A DNA stretch of 64,000 nucleotides from Mycolicibacterium holsaticum DSM 44478 = JCM 12374 (GTDB lineage: Bacteria; Actinomycetota; Actinomycetes; Mycobacteriales; Mycobacteriaceae). The notes under the pieces are model-generated. The model was given only the letters and a program-made list of their open reading frames with translations. It searched no databases and was not told the origin of the DNA. The stretch covers positions 3,906,001-3,970,000 of the forward strand of contig NZ_CP080998.1 in the NCBI RefSeq assembly GCF_019645835.1, given 5' to 3'. This document shows positions 19,951 through 28,847 of this stretch, piece after piece (the first letter of the stretch is position 1; the number at the start of each line of letters is the position of its first letter). A program made the translations under genes and the position numbers.

Positions 19951-20355
19951 ATGACCTCTCCCCCGCCCGAGCTGCAGCAGATCGCCAACCCGGCACCGGC
20001 ATACCGGATGGCAGCAATGCTGCTCGGTGTGGGCACCCTGCACTTTCTGACCCCTAAGCCGTTCGACGCGATCGTGCCTGCCGAGCTACCGGGCAGTGCG
20101 CGGTTCTACACCTACGCCTCGGGGGTCGCCGAGCTGGGCACCGCCGGCCTGCTGGCCACGCCAAGGACGCGTCGCCTCGGCGCGCTGGCCGCTGTCGTGT
20201 TGTTCGTCTCGGTGTTTCCCGCCAACGTCAACATGGTCCGGCTGTGGTTCCAGGACCCGAGAAAGCCGTTCGTGATGCGCCTGGCCGCGCTGGCCCGGCT
20301 GCCGCTGCAGATCCCGATGGTCCTCCAGGCGCTCAGGATCTACCGCAGCTCCTAG
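19951..20355 (+). CDS. DoxX-like four-helix membrane protein
   Basis: A 134-aa integral membrane protein with about four hydrophobic helices. Signature stretches are GVGTLHFLTPKPFDAIVP and FPANVNMVRLW, as in DoxX-like small membrane proteins. The physiological role is unknown. It is convergent with adnB; both genes end in TAG within the shared palindrome CTAG. Confidence 0.85.
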   Translation: MTSPPPELQQIANPAPAYRMAAMLLGVGTLHFLTPKPFDAIVPAELPGSARFYTYASGVAELGTAGLLATPRTRRLGALAAVVLFVSVFPANVNMVRLWFQDPRKPFVMRLAALARLPLQIPMVLQALRIYRSS

Positions 20356-23300
20356 GCCGCGTGCGCCTCCAGCAGCGCCGCCAGCTGCTCGGCGTCGGGC
20401 AGCGAGTCGGGTGCGACGGTGGTGCCCGTGCGCACGTAGTGGAACGCCGCACGCACCGACTGCACCGGGCAGCCGTGCAACTGCGCCCACGCCAGTCGGT
20501 ACACCGCCAGCTGAACCGCCGCATGCTGCTTGGCTTCCGGGGTGGCCGGCGGGTCACCGGTCTTCCAGTCCACGACCGTCGCACCGCCGTCGGCGTCGGC
20601 GAACACCGCGTCGATGCGGCCCCGCACCACACGACCGCCGATCACCATGTCGAAGGGCACCTCGACGTCCAGCGGTGTGCGTGCGGCCCACGGCGACACC
20701 GCGAACGCCGCCTGTAGTTCGGCGAGTTCGTCGGCGACGCCCGCGTCGTGGTCCACCGCACCGGGCAGATCGTCAAGGTCGAACAGCCGCTCGGCGTGGT
20801 AGAACCGCTGCACCCAGTCGTGAAAGACGGTGCCCAGCAACGCGTGTGGATCTGGACGCGTCGGCAGACGGCGCCGCAGCCGCTGCGCCACCGCGTCGGG
20901 GTCGCGGCCGAGCTCGACCATTGTGCTGACCGAAATCTGCGCCGGAAGCGCGGGCACGGCACGCTCGACCGCTCGCTCACGTTCGGCAAGCAGCGCGTCG
21001 ACGTCCGATGCCCAGCCCTCGTCGGAGTCCGCGGGGGCGGCCTGCTCGAGTCCTCCTGACATCGCCCGCGCCACCCACTCGGCGCCCCTGTCGACGTCGC
21101 TGCGCCGCAGCCCGGCGTGATCGGCCGGCCATACCGCCTCGATCACCTTGTCCCGCAGCGGGTTCGGCTCGCCATCGGCAGGGGCGGGTGCCCAGTGTTC
21201 GATGATTCCGCACGGCTCACCGGCACCGGTCGACCGGTCGATGATGTCCTTGAGCTCCTGCAGGAACTCCGACGGCCCGCGCGGCTTGCTTTCGGTGGCG
21301 CCCCAGTGATGACCCGACAGCAGCAGCGTGTCCTCGGCCCTGGTCAGCGCCACGTACAGCAGCCGGCGTTCCTCGTCGATACGGCGCTGCTCGAGCAGCT
21401 TCTTGTGGTCGAAGATCTTGTCTGACAACTTTTTGCGGTCGTTGACGTCGGAGGTGTCCAGCACGGGGACGCCGTGTTCGGAGGTGGTCGCCCGGTCCCC
21501 GCGCAGCAGCGGTGGCAGATCACCGGCGTCGGTGAGCCACGTGCGGGTGGTCCCGGTCGACGGGAAGACCCGACCGCTGAGGTGCGGCACCGCCACCACC
21601 TGCCACTCCAGCCCCTTGGCCGCGTGCACGGTGAGAACCTGCACCCTGTCGTGGGCGACGGCGATCTCCGCCGGCGCCAGTCCGTCCTCCACGTCGGCGG
21701 CGACGTCGAGATATGCCAGCAGCCCGGGCAGCGTCGCGGCCGGGCGCGCGGCGAAGTCGGCCACCACGTCGGCGAACGCGTCGAGGTGCTCGGTGCCCGA
21801 CCATCCGGCCGAAACCGGCTGCCCCGCACGGGCTTCGACGTCCACGCCGAGCACCCGGCGCACCTCGGCGACCAGTTCGGGCAGCGGATGCGACAGGTGC
21901 GCGCGCAACGCGGTCAGCTCCCGGCCCAACGCGACGATCCGGGCGTGTCCGGCCGCCGAATACGCCGACGGCGGACCCGGATCACAGATGGCGTCGGCCA
22001 GGCAGGCGGCGTCGGCGTCGGGCGCCGCCTGCGCAACGACCCGCTCGACCGCCCGGTCGTCGTCGATCGCACCGGTGTCGTCGAGGTCGCGCGCGCGTCG
22101 CCACAGCGCCGCGACGTCGCGCCCGCCCAGCCGCCAGCGCGGCCCGGTCAGCACCCGCATCGCGGCGCTGCCCGCGGTGGGTTCGGCCAGCAGCCGCAAC
22201 ATGGCCACCACGTCGGCGACCTCGGACACGTCGAGCAGACCGGCCAACCCCACGACCTCAACCGGCACCCCGCGCGCGCCGAGCGCTTCGGCGATCGGCG
22301 CTGCGTCGGCGTTGCGGCGCACCAGCACCGCAGCGGTCGGGGTGGCGAGGCCGTCGTTTCGCGCGCCGTGATAGGCGTTCGCGATGTGTTCGGCGATCCA
22401 ATCCCGTTCGGCTGCCACGTCGTTCAACAAGGCACAGCGGATGGTGCCGGGCTCGGCGTCGGGCCGGGGCAGCAACGTCCGCACGGACACCGACCGGCGC
22501 CGCGCCTGCGCGGAGACCGCGTTGGCCAGGTGCAGCGCGCGCGGCGGGTTACGCCAGCTGGTCCGCAGCTCCAGGGTCGGCGCGGGGCTGCCGTCGGGCC
22601 GCGGGAAATCGGTGGTGAACCTCGGCAGGTTGGTGGCCGAGGCGCCGCGCCAGCCGTAGATCGACTGGATGGGGTCGCCGACCGCGGTCAACGCGAGCCC
22701 ACCGTCGACTCCCCCGCCGAACAGCGACGACAGCGCCACCCGCTGCGCATGCCCGGTGTCCTGGTACTCGTCGAGCAGCACGACCCGATACCGTTTGCGG
22801 AGTTGCTCCCCGACAACGGGAAACGACGAGGCAAGCCGGGCGGCCGCGCCCATCTGCATGCCGAAGTCCATGACCTTCTCCGCACGCATCCGTTGGTGCA
22901 GAGCATCGATGAGCGGCACCAGTTCGGTGCGCGCGGTCTGGGTCGACAGCAGCCGCAGCAGCCACTGGCTGGGCCCGCGGTCACGCTGGTAGGGCCCGGC
23001 GGGCAGGGTGTGCACCAACCGCTCCAGTTCGACATGGGTGTCGCGCAGCTGGTCGGTGTCGACGAGGTGCTCGGCGAGTTGGCCGGCCAGCCGCAGCACC
23101 ATCGAGGTGATGGCTGCCGGTGTCTTGTCGGTTTCCAGCCCGGGGTGCTCGCATACCACCCGAAACGCCAACTGCCACATCTCGGTTTCGCTGAGCAGGC
23201 GGGTCTCCGGCTCGACCGGCAGGAGCAGGCCGTGCTCGCGCAGCAGGTCACCGGCGAATGCGTGGTAGGTGCTGATGGTGGCCGGTTCGTCGCAGTCCGC

Positions 23301-23612
23301 CGGTGCGCCGGCCCCGGCACCGGGCACCAGGCCGGCGCCGGCCAGCCGGGCCAACCGGGTGCGCACCCGGCGCAGCAACTGGGCGGCGGCTTTTCGGGTG
23401 AACGTCAGGCCGAGCACCTCGCCGGGCCGGGCGTAGCCGTTGGCGACCAGCCACACCACCCGCGCCGCCATCGTCTCGGTCTTGCCCGCGCCGGCGCCCG
23501 CGATGACCACGAGCGGTCCCGGTGGGGCGGCGATCACGGCGGCCTGCTCATCGGTGGGCGCGAAAAAGCCCAGCCGGTCGGCGAGTTCGGCCGGACTGTA
23601 GCGCGGGGTCAT
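20352..23612 (-). CDS. adnB: AdnB subunit of the AdnAB helicase-nuclease
   Basis: A 1086-aa UvrD/RecB-type helicase fused to a C-terminal RecB-family nuclease, the lead motor of mycobacterial double-strand-break resection. Walker A is AGAGAGKTETM, motif II LLDEYQDTG, motif III GDPIQSIYGWRG. The nuclease motif is VVDWKTGDPP followed by AVQLAVYRLAW. The start at 23612 overlaps the adnA stop (ATGA); the frame continues upstream inside adnA and is not coding there. The length is close to the published AdnB. Confidence 0.96.
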   Translation of the reverse strand: MTPRYSPAELADRLGFFAPTDEQAAVIAAPPGPLVVIAGAGAGKTETMAARVVWLVANGYARPGEVLGLTFTRKAAAQLLRRVRTRLARLAGAGLVPGAGAGAPADCDEPATISTYHAFAGDLLREHGLLLPVEPETRLLSETEMWQLAFRVVCEHPGLETDKTPAAITSMVLRLAGQLAEHLVDTDQLRDTHVELERLVHTLPAGPYQRDRGPSQWLLRLLSTQTARTELVPLIDALHQRMRAEKVMDFGMQMGAAARLASSFPVVGEQLRKRYRVVLLDEYQDTGHAQRVALSSLFGGGVDGGLALTAVGDPIQSIYGWRGASATNLPRFTTDFPRPDGSPAPTLELRTSWRNPPRALHLANAVSAQARRRSVSVRTLLPRPDAEPGTIRCALLNDVAAERDWIAEHIANAYHGARNDGLATPTAAVLVRRNADAAPIAEALGARGVPVEVVGLAGLLDVSEVADVVAMLRLLAEPTAGSAAMRVLTGPRWRLGGRDVAALWRRARDLDDTGAIDDDRAVERVVAQAAPDADAACLADAICDPGPPSAYSAAGHARIVALGRELTALRAHLSHPLPELVAEVRRVLGVDVEARAGQPVSAGWSGTEHLDAFADVVADFAARPAATLPGLLAYLDVAADVEDGLAPAEIAVAHDRVQVLTVHAAKGLEWQVVAVPHLSGRVFPSTGTTRTWLTDAGDLPPLLRGDRATTSEHGVPVLDTSDVNDRKKLSDKIFDHKKLLEQRRIDEERRLLYVALTRAEDTLLLSGHHWGATESKPRGPSEFLQELKDIIDRSTGAGEPCGIIEHWAPAPADGEPNPLRDKVIEAVWPADHAGLRRSDVDRGAEWVARAMSGGLEQAAPADSDEGWASDVDALLAERERAVERAVPALPAQISVSTMVELGRDPDAVAQRLRRRLPTRPDPHALLGTVFHDWVQRFYHAERLFDLDDLPGAVDHDAGVADELAELQAAFAVSPWAARTPLDVEVPFDMVIGGRVVRGRIDAVFADADGGATVVDWKTGDPPATPEAKQHAAVQLAVYRLAWAQLHGCPVQSVRAAFHYVRTGTTVAPDSLPDAEQLAALLEAHAA

Positions 23613-26600
23613 GACCGGCCCCCGGCGACCGCCTGGGCCGGGCACATCGACCGCACCGGGCAGTGGTTGCAGCCGTCGTTGATCCGCGCGACGAACCCGG
23701 GGCCCTGGGTGTGCGCGGCGGCGCGGCGCACGGCCTCGCGCCACTGTTCGCGCGCGTCGGGGGTCAGCGCGTCCTGCTCACGCTCGGTGGCGCCGGAGGC
23801 GTTGGTCTTGCCGAGGTAGACCAGACGTCCACCGCCGGGGAAATCGCCCTGGGGTACCAGGCCTTCGGCGATCGCCAGCTGATACATCGCCAGCTGGGCG
23901 TGACGCTGCGCGTCGTCCTTGGTGACGGGGCTCTTGCCGGTCTTGATGTCGACCGCCACCAACCGGCCTGCGCTGTCGCGTTCGATGCGGTCCACCCGGC
24001 CCCGTACCCGCACCTGCGGTTCGCCGTCGTCGCCGGCCGCGATGACCCCGTCGACGTCGACCTCGGTGCCGACCTCGGTGAGCTCGCGGCGGCTCTGTGC
24101 GCGCCACTGCATGAAGGTGGACAGCATCGAGCGGTGCCGGGTGAGCTCGTTGTCGGCATACCACGCGGAATCGAAAGGCAGCTTGTTCCAGACCTTTTCC
24201 AGCTCGTTGAGCATCTGGCTCTCGGTTTTGCCCGGATCGGCCACCAGCGCGTGCAGCAACGAGCCGATCGCCGAGCGCACGTCGCGACCGTCGGTGCCGC
24301 CGTGGCGTTCGAGCAGCCAGCGTAGCGGGCAGTCGGTGAGAATCTGCAGCGTCGAGGGCGACAGCACCACTGTGTGGTCGCCGCACCACAGGGGTTCCTC
24401 GGTGGAGACCGGGGTCATGGCGTACCACTGCCCCGGATCCGCACCGGGCAGCCCGGCCGCCGCCAGCCGCGCCAGTTGGGTTGCCGCACATGCCCGGGTC
24501 GCGTCGTCGACGGCGCCGTCGGGCGCGCACACCACCGCGCGCAGCCGCCCGACCAACGCCGCCGGCGCCAACAGCCGCGGCGCCGTGATTGGGGCGATAT
24601 CGGCCGGGTCGGCTTCGGTGGCGATGGCGGCCAGCTCGTAGCAGAACGACGACGGCAGCATCGAGTCGTCGCCGTTGTCGCTGTCGACCGCGGTGACCAG
24701 CAGCCGGTCCCGGGCCCGTCCCATGGCGGCGATCAGCAGCCGGCGTTCCTCGGCCAGCAGGGGCGCCCGGGTGGACAGGCCGCGATCCTCGTCGGCGGCG
24801 ACGCCGTCGAGGACGTCGACCAGCTGCTGGGTGGCCAGCACCCCGCCGCGCGGGACGGTGTTGGGCCACAACCCTTCCTGCACACCGGCGATCACGACGA
24901 AATCCCATTCGCGGCCCAGTGCGGCGTGCGCGCTGAGCACGGTGACCGCGTCGGTGTCGCGCTCGTCGCGCGGGGCGGCCGGCGCCCCGAGGGCTGCCAC
25001 GTGGTCGAGAAGACCGCGCAGCGAGGCCCCCGCGGTGTGGTTGACGTACTGCTCGGCGACGTCGAACAGCGCGGTGACCGCGTCGAGGTCGCGGTCGGCC
25101 TGCGCGCCCGCGATGCCGCCGCGTTCACTGGCAGCCAGCCATCTGCGCTGCAGGCCGGACCGGTGCCACGCCTGCCACAGGGTGTACCGCGGGTCTTGGC
25201 CCGCATCGAGGGTGCGGCGGGCGGCGCTCAGCACCGCGCGGACGCGTCGCATCGGCCGGTCCAGGTTGTCGGGCAGGGCAGCGGCGCCCTTCTCGAGGGC
25301 CGCGACGAGCAGTTCGGCGAACGGGCGCGGGGGCTGGCTGCCGTCGGCGCGGCGCAGGGTGCGCCGCAACTGGCGCAGCGACACCGGATCGACCCGGCCG
25401 ATGGGTCCGGTGACCAGCGCGAGCGCCTGCTCGCCGTCGAGTCCGTGCGCGGTGGCGTCCAGCACCGTCAACAACGCCTGCACTGCGGGTTGGTCAGCCA
25501 AAGGTATGCCCGCTGCCGGGATCTCGACGGGCACGCCTGCGCCCTCCAGCGCGCGGGCCAGCGCGGCCCCGTGCCGCGGCACCGACCGCACCACCACCGC
25601 CATCTGCGACCACGGCAGCCCGTCGACGAGGTGTGCGCGGCGCAGCGCGTCGGCGATGAGCACCGACTCGGCGTGTGATGAGGCAGCGATCTGCACGTTC
25701 AGCGAGCCGCGCCGTCCGTCGCTGCCGGTGAGGTGGCGACCCTCGTCGACGCCCGGCAGCCGTCGCGCTGTCGCCGTGATCGCCTCGGCGATCGCCGGGG
25801 CGCAGCGGTGCGACTCGGACAGCGTGATCACCGGCTCCTCGCCGCGCAGCAGCGCGGGATCCGCGCCGCGGTAGCCGAACACCGCCTGGTTGGGATCGCC
25901 TGCGGCGACGGTCAGCTCGGCGCCCTCGGAGAGCACCCGCACCAACAGGGCCGCCTGCGGATCCAGGTGCTGGGCGTCGTCGACGAGGAGCAGTTTGAGC
26001 CGTGCGCGTTCGCCCGCCAGCAGCTCCGCGTCGGTCGCGAAGGCCTCCAGCGCCGCCCCGACGAGCTCGGCTGCGCCCAGGGCGGGGATGGTGGCCTGCG
26101 GGGCGGCCATCCCGACCGCGGAGCGCAACAGCATGATCTGTTCGTAGGCCTGCGCGAACTGGCCGGCCGCCAACCACTCGGGCCGGTGCGCACGACGGCC
26201 GATACGTTGCAGCTCAACGGGATCCACCCCGCGTTCGGTGCAGCGCGCCAGCAGGTCACGCAGCTCGGTGGCGAAGCCGGCGGTGCCCAGCGCCGGGCGC
26301 AGCTGCGCAGGCCATGCGACCGCGGACGCGTCGCCGTCCTCGAGATCACCGGCGAGCAGTTCGCGGATGATGCCGTCCTGCTCGGCGCTGGTGATCAGGC
26401 GCGGCGGCGGGTCGCCGTTGCGCTGCGCGGCCAGCCGCAGCACCGCGAAGGCATAGGAGTGCACGGTGCGCACCAGCGGTTCACGCACGACCGTGCGGTC
26501 ACCCGCTTGCAGCAGCGTCGCGGTGATGGCGGCCCGGGCCTGCGCGCCGAGCCGGGCCGAACCGGTCAGCAGCAGAACCGATTCGGGGTCTGCCCCGGCG

Positions 26601-26734
26601 GCGATGTGCGCGGCGGCGGTTCGGATCAGCAGCGTGCTCTTCCCGGTGCCCGCGCCGCCGACCACGCGGACTGCCCCACGCAAACCAGGTTCGGTGAGCG
26701 CGGCCGGTGTCAGGTCGGTGTGCGGTGCGGACAT
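23609..26734 (-). CDS. adnA: AdnA subunit of the AdnAB helicase-nuclease
   Basis: A 1041-aa partner of AdnB. The N-terminal helicase-like motor has Walker A GGAGTGKSTLL, a Walker B variant LLLVDDAQHLD and motif III GDPNQAVFGYRG. The C-terminal nuclease has LVAVDIKTGKSP and AQLAMYQLAI. An AddB-type iron-sulfur cluster is indicated by an isolated Cys (TDCPLRWL) and the end cluster CNHCPVRSMC. It is the first gene of the adnA-adnB operon, divergent from the LipV-like gene with about 60 bp between starts. Confidence 0.96.
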   Translation of the reverse strand: MSAPHTDLTPAALTEPGLRGAVRVVGGAGTGKSTLLIRTAAAHIAAGADPESVLLLTGSARLGAQARAAITATLLQAGDRTVVREPLVRTVHSYAFAVLRLAAQRNGDPPPRLITSAEQDGIIRELLAGDLEDGDASAVAWPAQLRPALGTAGFATELRDLLARCTERGVDPVELQRIGRRAHRPEWLAAGQFAQAYEQIMLLRSAVGMAAPQATIPALGAAELVGAALEAFATDAELLAGERARLKLLLVDDAQHLDPQAALLVRVLSEGAELTVAAGDPNQAVFGYRGADPALLRGEEPVITLSESHRCAPAIAEAITATARRLPGVDEGRHLTGSDGRRGSLNVQIAASSHAESVLIADALRRAHLVDGLPWSQMAVVVRSVPRHGAALARALEGAGVPVEIPAAGIPLADQPAVQALLTVLDATAHGLDGEQALALVTGPIGRVDPVSLRQLRRTLRRADGSQPPRPFAELLVAALEKGAAALPDNLDRPMRRVRAVLSAARRTLDAGQDPRYTLWQAWHRSGLQRRWLAASERGGIAGAQADRDLDAVTALFDVAEQYVNHTAGASLRGLLDHVAALGAPAAPRDERDTDAVTVLSAHAALGREWDFVVIAGVQEGLWPNTVPRGGVLATQQLVDVLDGVAADEDRGLSTRAPLLAEERRLLIAAMGRARDRLLVTAVDSDNGDDSMLPSSFCYELAAIATEADPADIAPITAPRLLAPAALVGRLRAVVCAPDGAVDDATRACAATQLARLAAAGLPGADPGQWYAMTPVSTEEPLWCGDHTVVLSPSTLQILTDCPLRWLLERHGGTDGRDVRSAIGSLLHALVADPGKTESQMLNELEKVWNKLPFDSAWYADNELTRHRSMLSTFMQWRAQSRRELTEVGTEVDVDGVIAAGDDGEPQVRVRGRVDRIERDSAGRLVAVDIKTGKSPVTKDDAQRHAQLAMYQLAIAEGLVPQGDFPGGGRLVYLGKTNASGATEREQDALTPDAREQWREAVRRAAAHTQGPGFVARINDGCNHCPVRSMCPAQAVAGGRS

Positions 26735-26796
26735 GTCCGAATGACACCACGGGGGTCCGACAAGTCGCCGTCACCGCTGATGGCAGCATCAGATCC

Positions 26797-27579
26797 GTGA
26801 CCGCCACGCTGCATGTCCACCGCTACGGACCAGACCGGCCGACGGACGTCCTGGCGCTGCACGGCCTGACCGGACACGGTCAGCGGTGGCAGACGTTCGC
26901 GGTGCGGCATCTGGCCGAGTTCGCGGTCGTCGCGCCGGACCTGATCGGGCACGGCCGATCGTCGTGGGCGGCGCCGTGGACGCTGGACGCCAACGTCGCC
27001 GCGCTGTGCGCACTGATCGAGGCCGACGGTCCGGTCGTGGTGGTGGGGCACTCGTTCGGCGGCGCATTGGCGTTGAATCTGGCTGCCGCGCGGCCGGATC
27101 TGGTGTCGGCGCTAGTGCTGCTCGACCCGGCCGCCGGCCTGGACGGTGAGTGGATGCGCGACATCGCCGACGACATGCTGGCCTCCCCCGACTACACCGA
27201 CCGCGCGGAAGCCCGCGCCGAGAAAGCTCACGGATCGTGGGGTGAGGTCGAACCGGCCGAGTTGGACCGCGAGCTCGACGAGCACCTTGTCGCGCTACCC
27301 AACGGCCGGGTGGGCTGGCGGGTCAGCATCCCGGCGATGATGTCGTACTGGAGCGAGCTGGCCCGACCGGTCCCGTTGCCGCCCAAGGGAATACCGACCA
27401 CGCTGGTCCGCGCCGGCCGTACCCGTCCGCCCTACGCGTCCGATGAACTCATCACGTCGCTGAGCCGACACCTCGGAGCCGCGTTCACATCGGCCGAATG
27501 GGATTGTGAGCACATGGTGTCGCACGCCCGTCCCGCCGACACCGCGGTGCTGATCCGCGACGCGCTGAAGCGGAGTTAG
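26797..27579 (+). CDS. Alpha/beta hydrolase (LipV-like, Rv3203)
   Basis: A 260-aa alpha/beta-hydrolase. The oxyanion motif is LHGLTGHG, the nucleophile elbow GHSFGGA, and a histidine near the end (DCEHMVSHA) completes the triad. The GTG at 26797 (VTATLHVHRYG) is preferred because upstream sequence overlaps the adnA promoter region. The substrate is likely a small ester or lipid, not defined. It is followed two bases later by the alkyltransferase-like gene. Confidence 0.88.
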   Translation: MTATLHVHRYGPDRPTDVLALHGLTGHGQRWQTFAVRHLAEFAVVAPDLIGHGRSSWAAPWTLDANVAALCALIEADGPVVVVGHSFGGALALNLAAARPDLVSALVLLDPAAGLDGEWMRDIADDMLASPDYTDRAEARAEKAHGSWGEVEPAELDRELDEHLVALPNGRVGWRVSIPAMMSYWSELARPVPLPPKGIPTTLVRAGRTRPPYASDELITSLSRHLGAAFTSAEWDCEHMVSHARPADTAVLIRDALKRS

Positions 27580-27581
27580 CG

Positions 27582-27878
27582 ATGCCGGCGGTCACCGACG
27601 AGCAGGTGGAGACCGTGCGCGCGTTGGTCGCCGCGATTCCGCCGGGCCGGGTGGCGACGTACGGCGACATCGCCGAGGCCGCAGGGCTTTCCAGCCCCCG
27701 GATCGTCGGCTGGATCATGCGGACCGATTCGTCGGATCTGCCGTGGCACCGGGTGATCCGGGCATCGGGTCGGCCCGCGCCGCACCTGAGCACGCGACAA
27801 CTCGCGTTGTTGCGTGCCGAAGGGGTGTTGGCCGACGACGGGCGGGTGCGCCTCGCCGAGGTGCGCCACACGTTCTGA
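27582..27878 (+). CDS. Alkyltransferase-like protein (MGMT fold, Cys replaced by Trp)
   Basis: A 98-aa protein with the DNA-binding fold of O6-alkylguanine transferases (GRVATYGDIAEAAG). The reactive PCHRV motif reads LPWHRVIR, so the alkyl-accepting Cys is Trp. Such alkyltransferase-like proteins bind alkylated guanine and hand it to nucleotide excision repair rather than reversing it. Tight linkage to the hydrolase upstream and proximity to adnAB and uvrD2 give a DNA-repair neighbourhood. Confidence 0.92.
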   Translation: MPAVTDEQVETVRALVAAIPPGRVATYGDIAEAAGLSSPRIVGWIMRTDSSDLPWHRVIRASGRPAPHLSTRQLALLRAEGVLADDGRVRLAEVRHTF

Positions 27879-27882
27879 GCCG

Positions 27883-27942
27883 GCGAACGTGGGTTACCGA
27901 CACGCTCCGTTGCGCGAAAGCGTGCGGGTAACCCACGTTCGC
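27883..27942. terminator. Long bidirectional hairpin between convergent genes
   Basis: Arms 27883-27905 and 27920-27942 are 23 bp long with one mismatch, around a 14-base loop. They are flanked by a second short pair, AGCCGGC at 27878-27884 and GCCGGCT at 27951-27957. The hairpin lies between the convergent alkyltransferase-like gene and the next minus-strand gene. Confidence 0.65.
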
Positions 27943-27956
27943 GTCCGAAAGCCGGC

Positions 27957-28811
27957 TTACAGGATTAGCCGTACCAACGCGGCCGTGCGCGCCAGGCCCG
28001 GAAAAGCCGCAGCCGTCGACCTCGGATGCAGCGCGTGCACCGCGATGCGGAACATCAACGCCCGCAACAGCATCTGTGGCCATTCCGGCAGGGCGCTCCA
28101 GCGTTCGATGAGCCCGTCGTCGGCCTCGCCCCACGACAGCGCATCGACGACGGCCACCCCCGCCCCCCACGACGCCGGGCGCCAGTACGGGGTGATGTCG
28201 GTGATGCCGGGCGCAGCGGTGCCTGCGAACAGCACCGTGCCGTACAAGTCGCCGTGGACCAACTGGCTGGGGCTCTTGGTCGGCCGGCGAAGCGTGGCGA
28301 GCATGTTGAGCAGTTCGATCGAGCGTTGCCCGTCGGCGGACCCGGGTGAGACCCGCGCGCCCGGCGGCAGCGAGTGCAGGGGGCGTTCCTCCCAGGCGGC
28401 GCGGTCGGCGGCGATGAAGACGTCGACGTCGGCCCACGGCGCGACCGGTGGCTGGGTCAGAAAGCGGGGCCGTTCGAGTTTGGCGGTCGCCTCGTGCAGT
28501 CGCACCGCGGCCGAAACCACCTCGTCGTGGCGCGGTTCGGGGCTTCCCGCGACGAACGTGTCGGCGCGCCAGCCGGCCACCACGTATCGCCCGTCGGTGG
28601 AGCGCACCGGCCGGGCCAGGCGCACCCCGTCAACGAACAACGTCTCCCGTACCTTCGCCGACCAGGCGGCGCGGGCGTGATCGGCCACCATCGACAGCAC
28701 GACTTCGCCGCAGCGCCAGCCGCCCTCCCAACTCGACCCGAGCGGCACCGGCTGCACCCCGGTCAGCCCGAACGCCGCCAGCACATGATCCGGCGGGCCA
28801 TCGACTGTCAC
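27957..28811 (-). CDS. Phosphotransferase-like conserved actinobacterial protein (Rv3205c-like)
   Basis: A 284-aa protein related to aminoglycoside-phosphotransferase-fold enzymes. LVHGDLYGTVLF resembles the catalytic HGDxxxxN loop but lacks the Asn, and ITDITPYWRP stands where the metal-binding DFD would be. It may be a degenerate kinase. The start is GTG at 28811. The gene is conserved next to moeZ in mycobacteria; no function is known to me. Confidence 0.82.
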   Translation of the reverse strand: MTVDGPPDHVLAAFGLTGVQPVPLGSSWEGGWRCGEVVLSMVADHARAAWSAKVRETLFVDGVRLARPVRSTDGRYVVAGWRADTFVAGSPEPRHDEVVSAAVRLHEATAKLERPRFLTQPPVAPWADVDVFIAADRAAWEERPLHSLPPGARVSPGSADGQRSIELLNMLATLRRPTKSPSQLVHGDLYGTVLFAGTAAPGITDITPYWRPASWGAGVAVVDALSWGEADDGLIERWSALPEWPQMLLRALMFRIAVHALHPRSTAAAFPGLARTAALVRLIL

Positions 28812-28847
28812 CAGCTCAGCCTAAGCCGAGCACGGGCAAACTCGGCG

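Noticed and set aside
21474..23819. A 781-codon plus-strand frame opposite adnB
   Set aside because: Same antisense artefact; AdnB motifs are continuous on the other strand.
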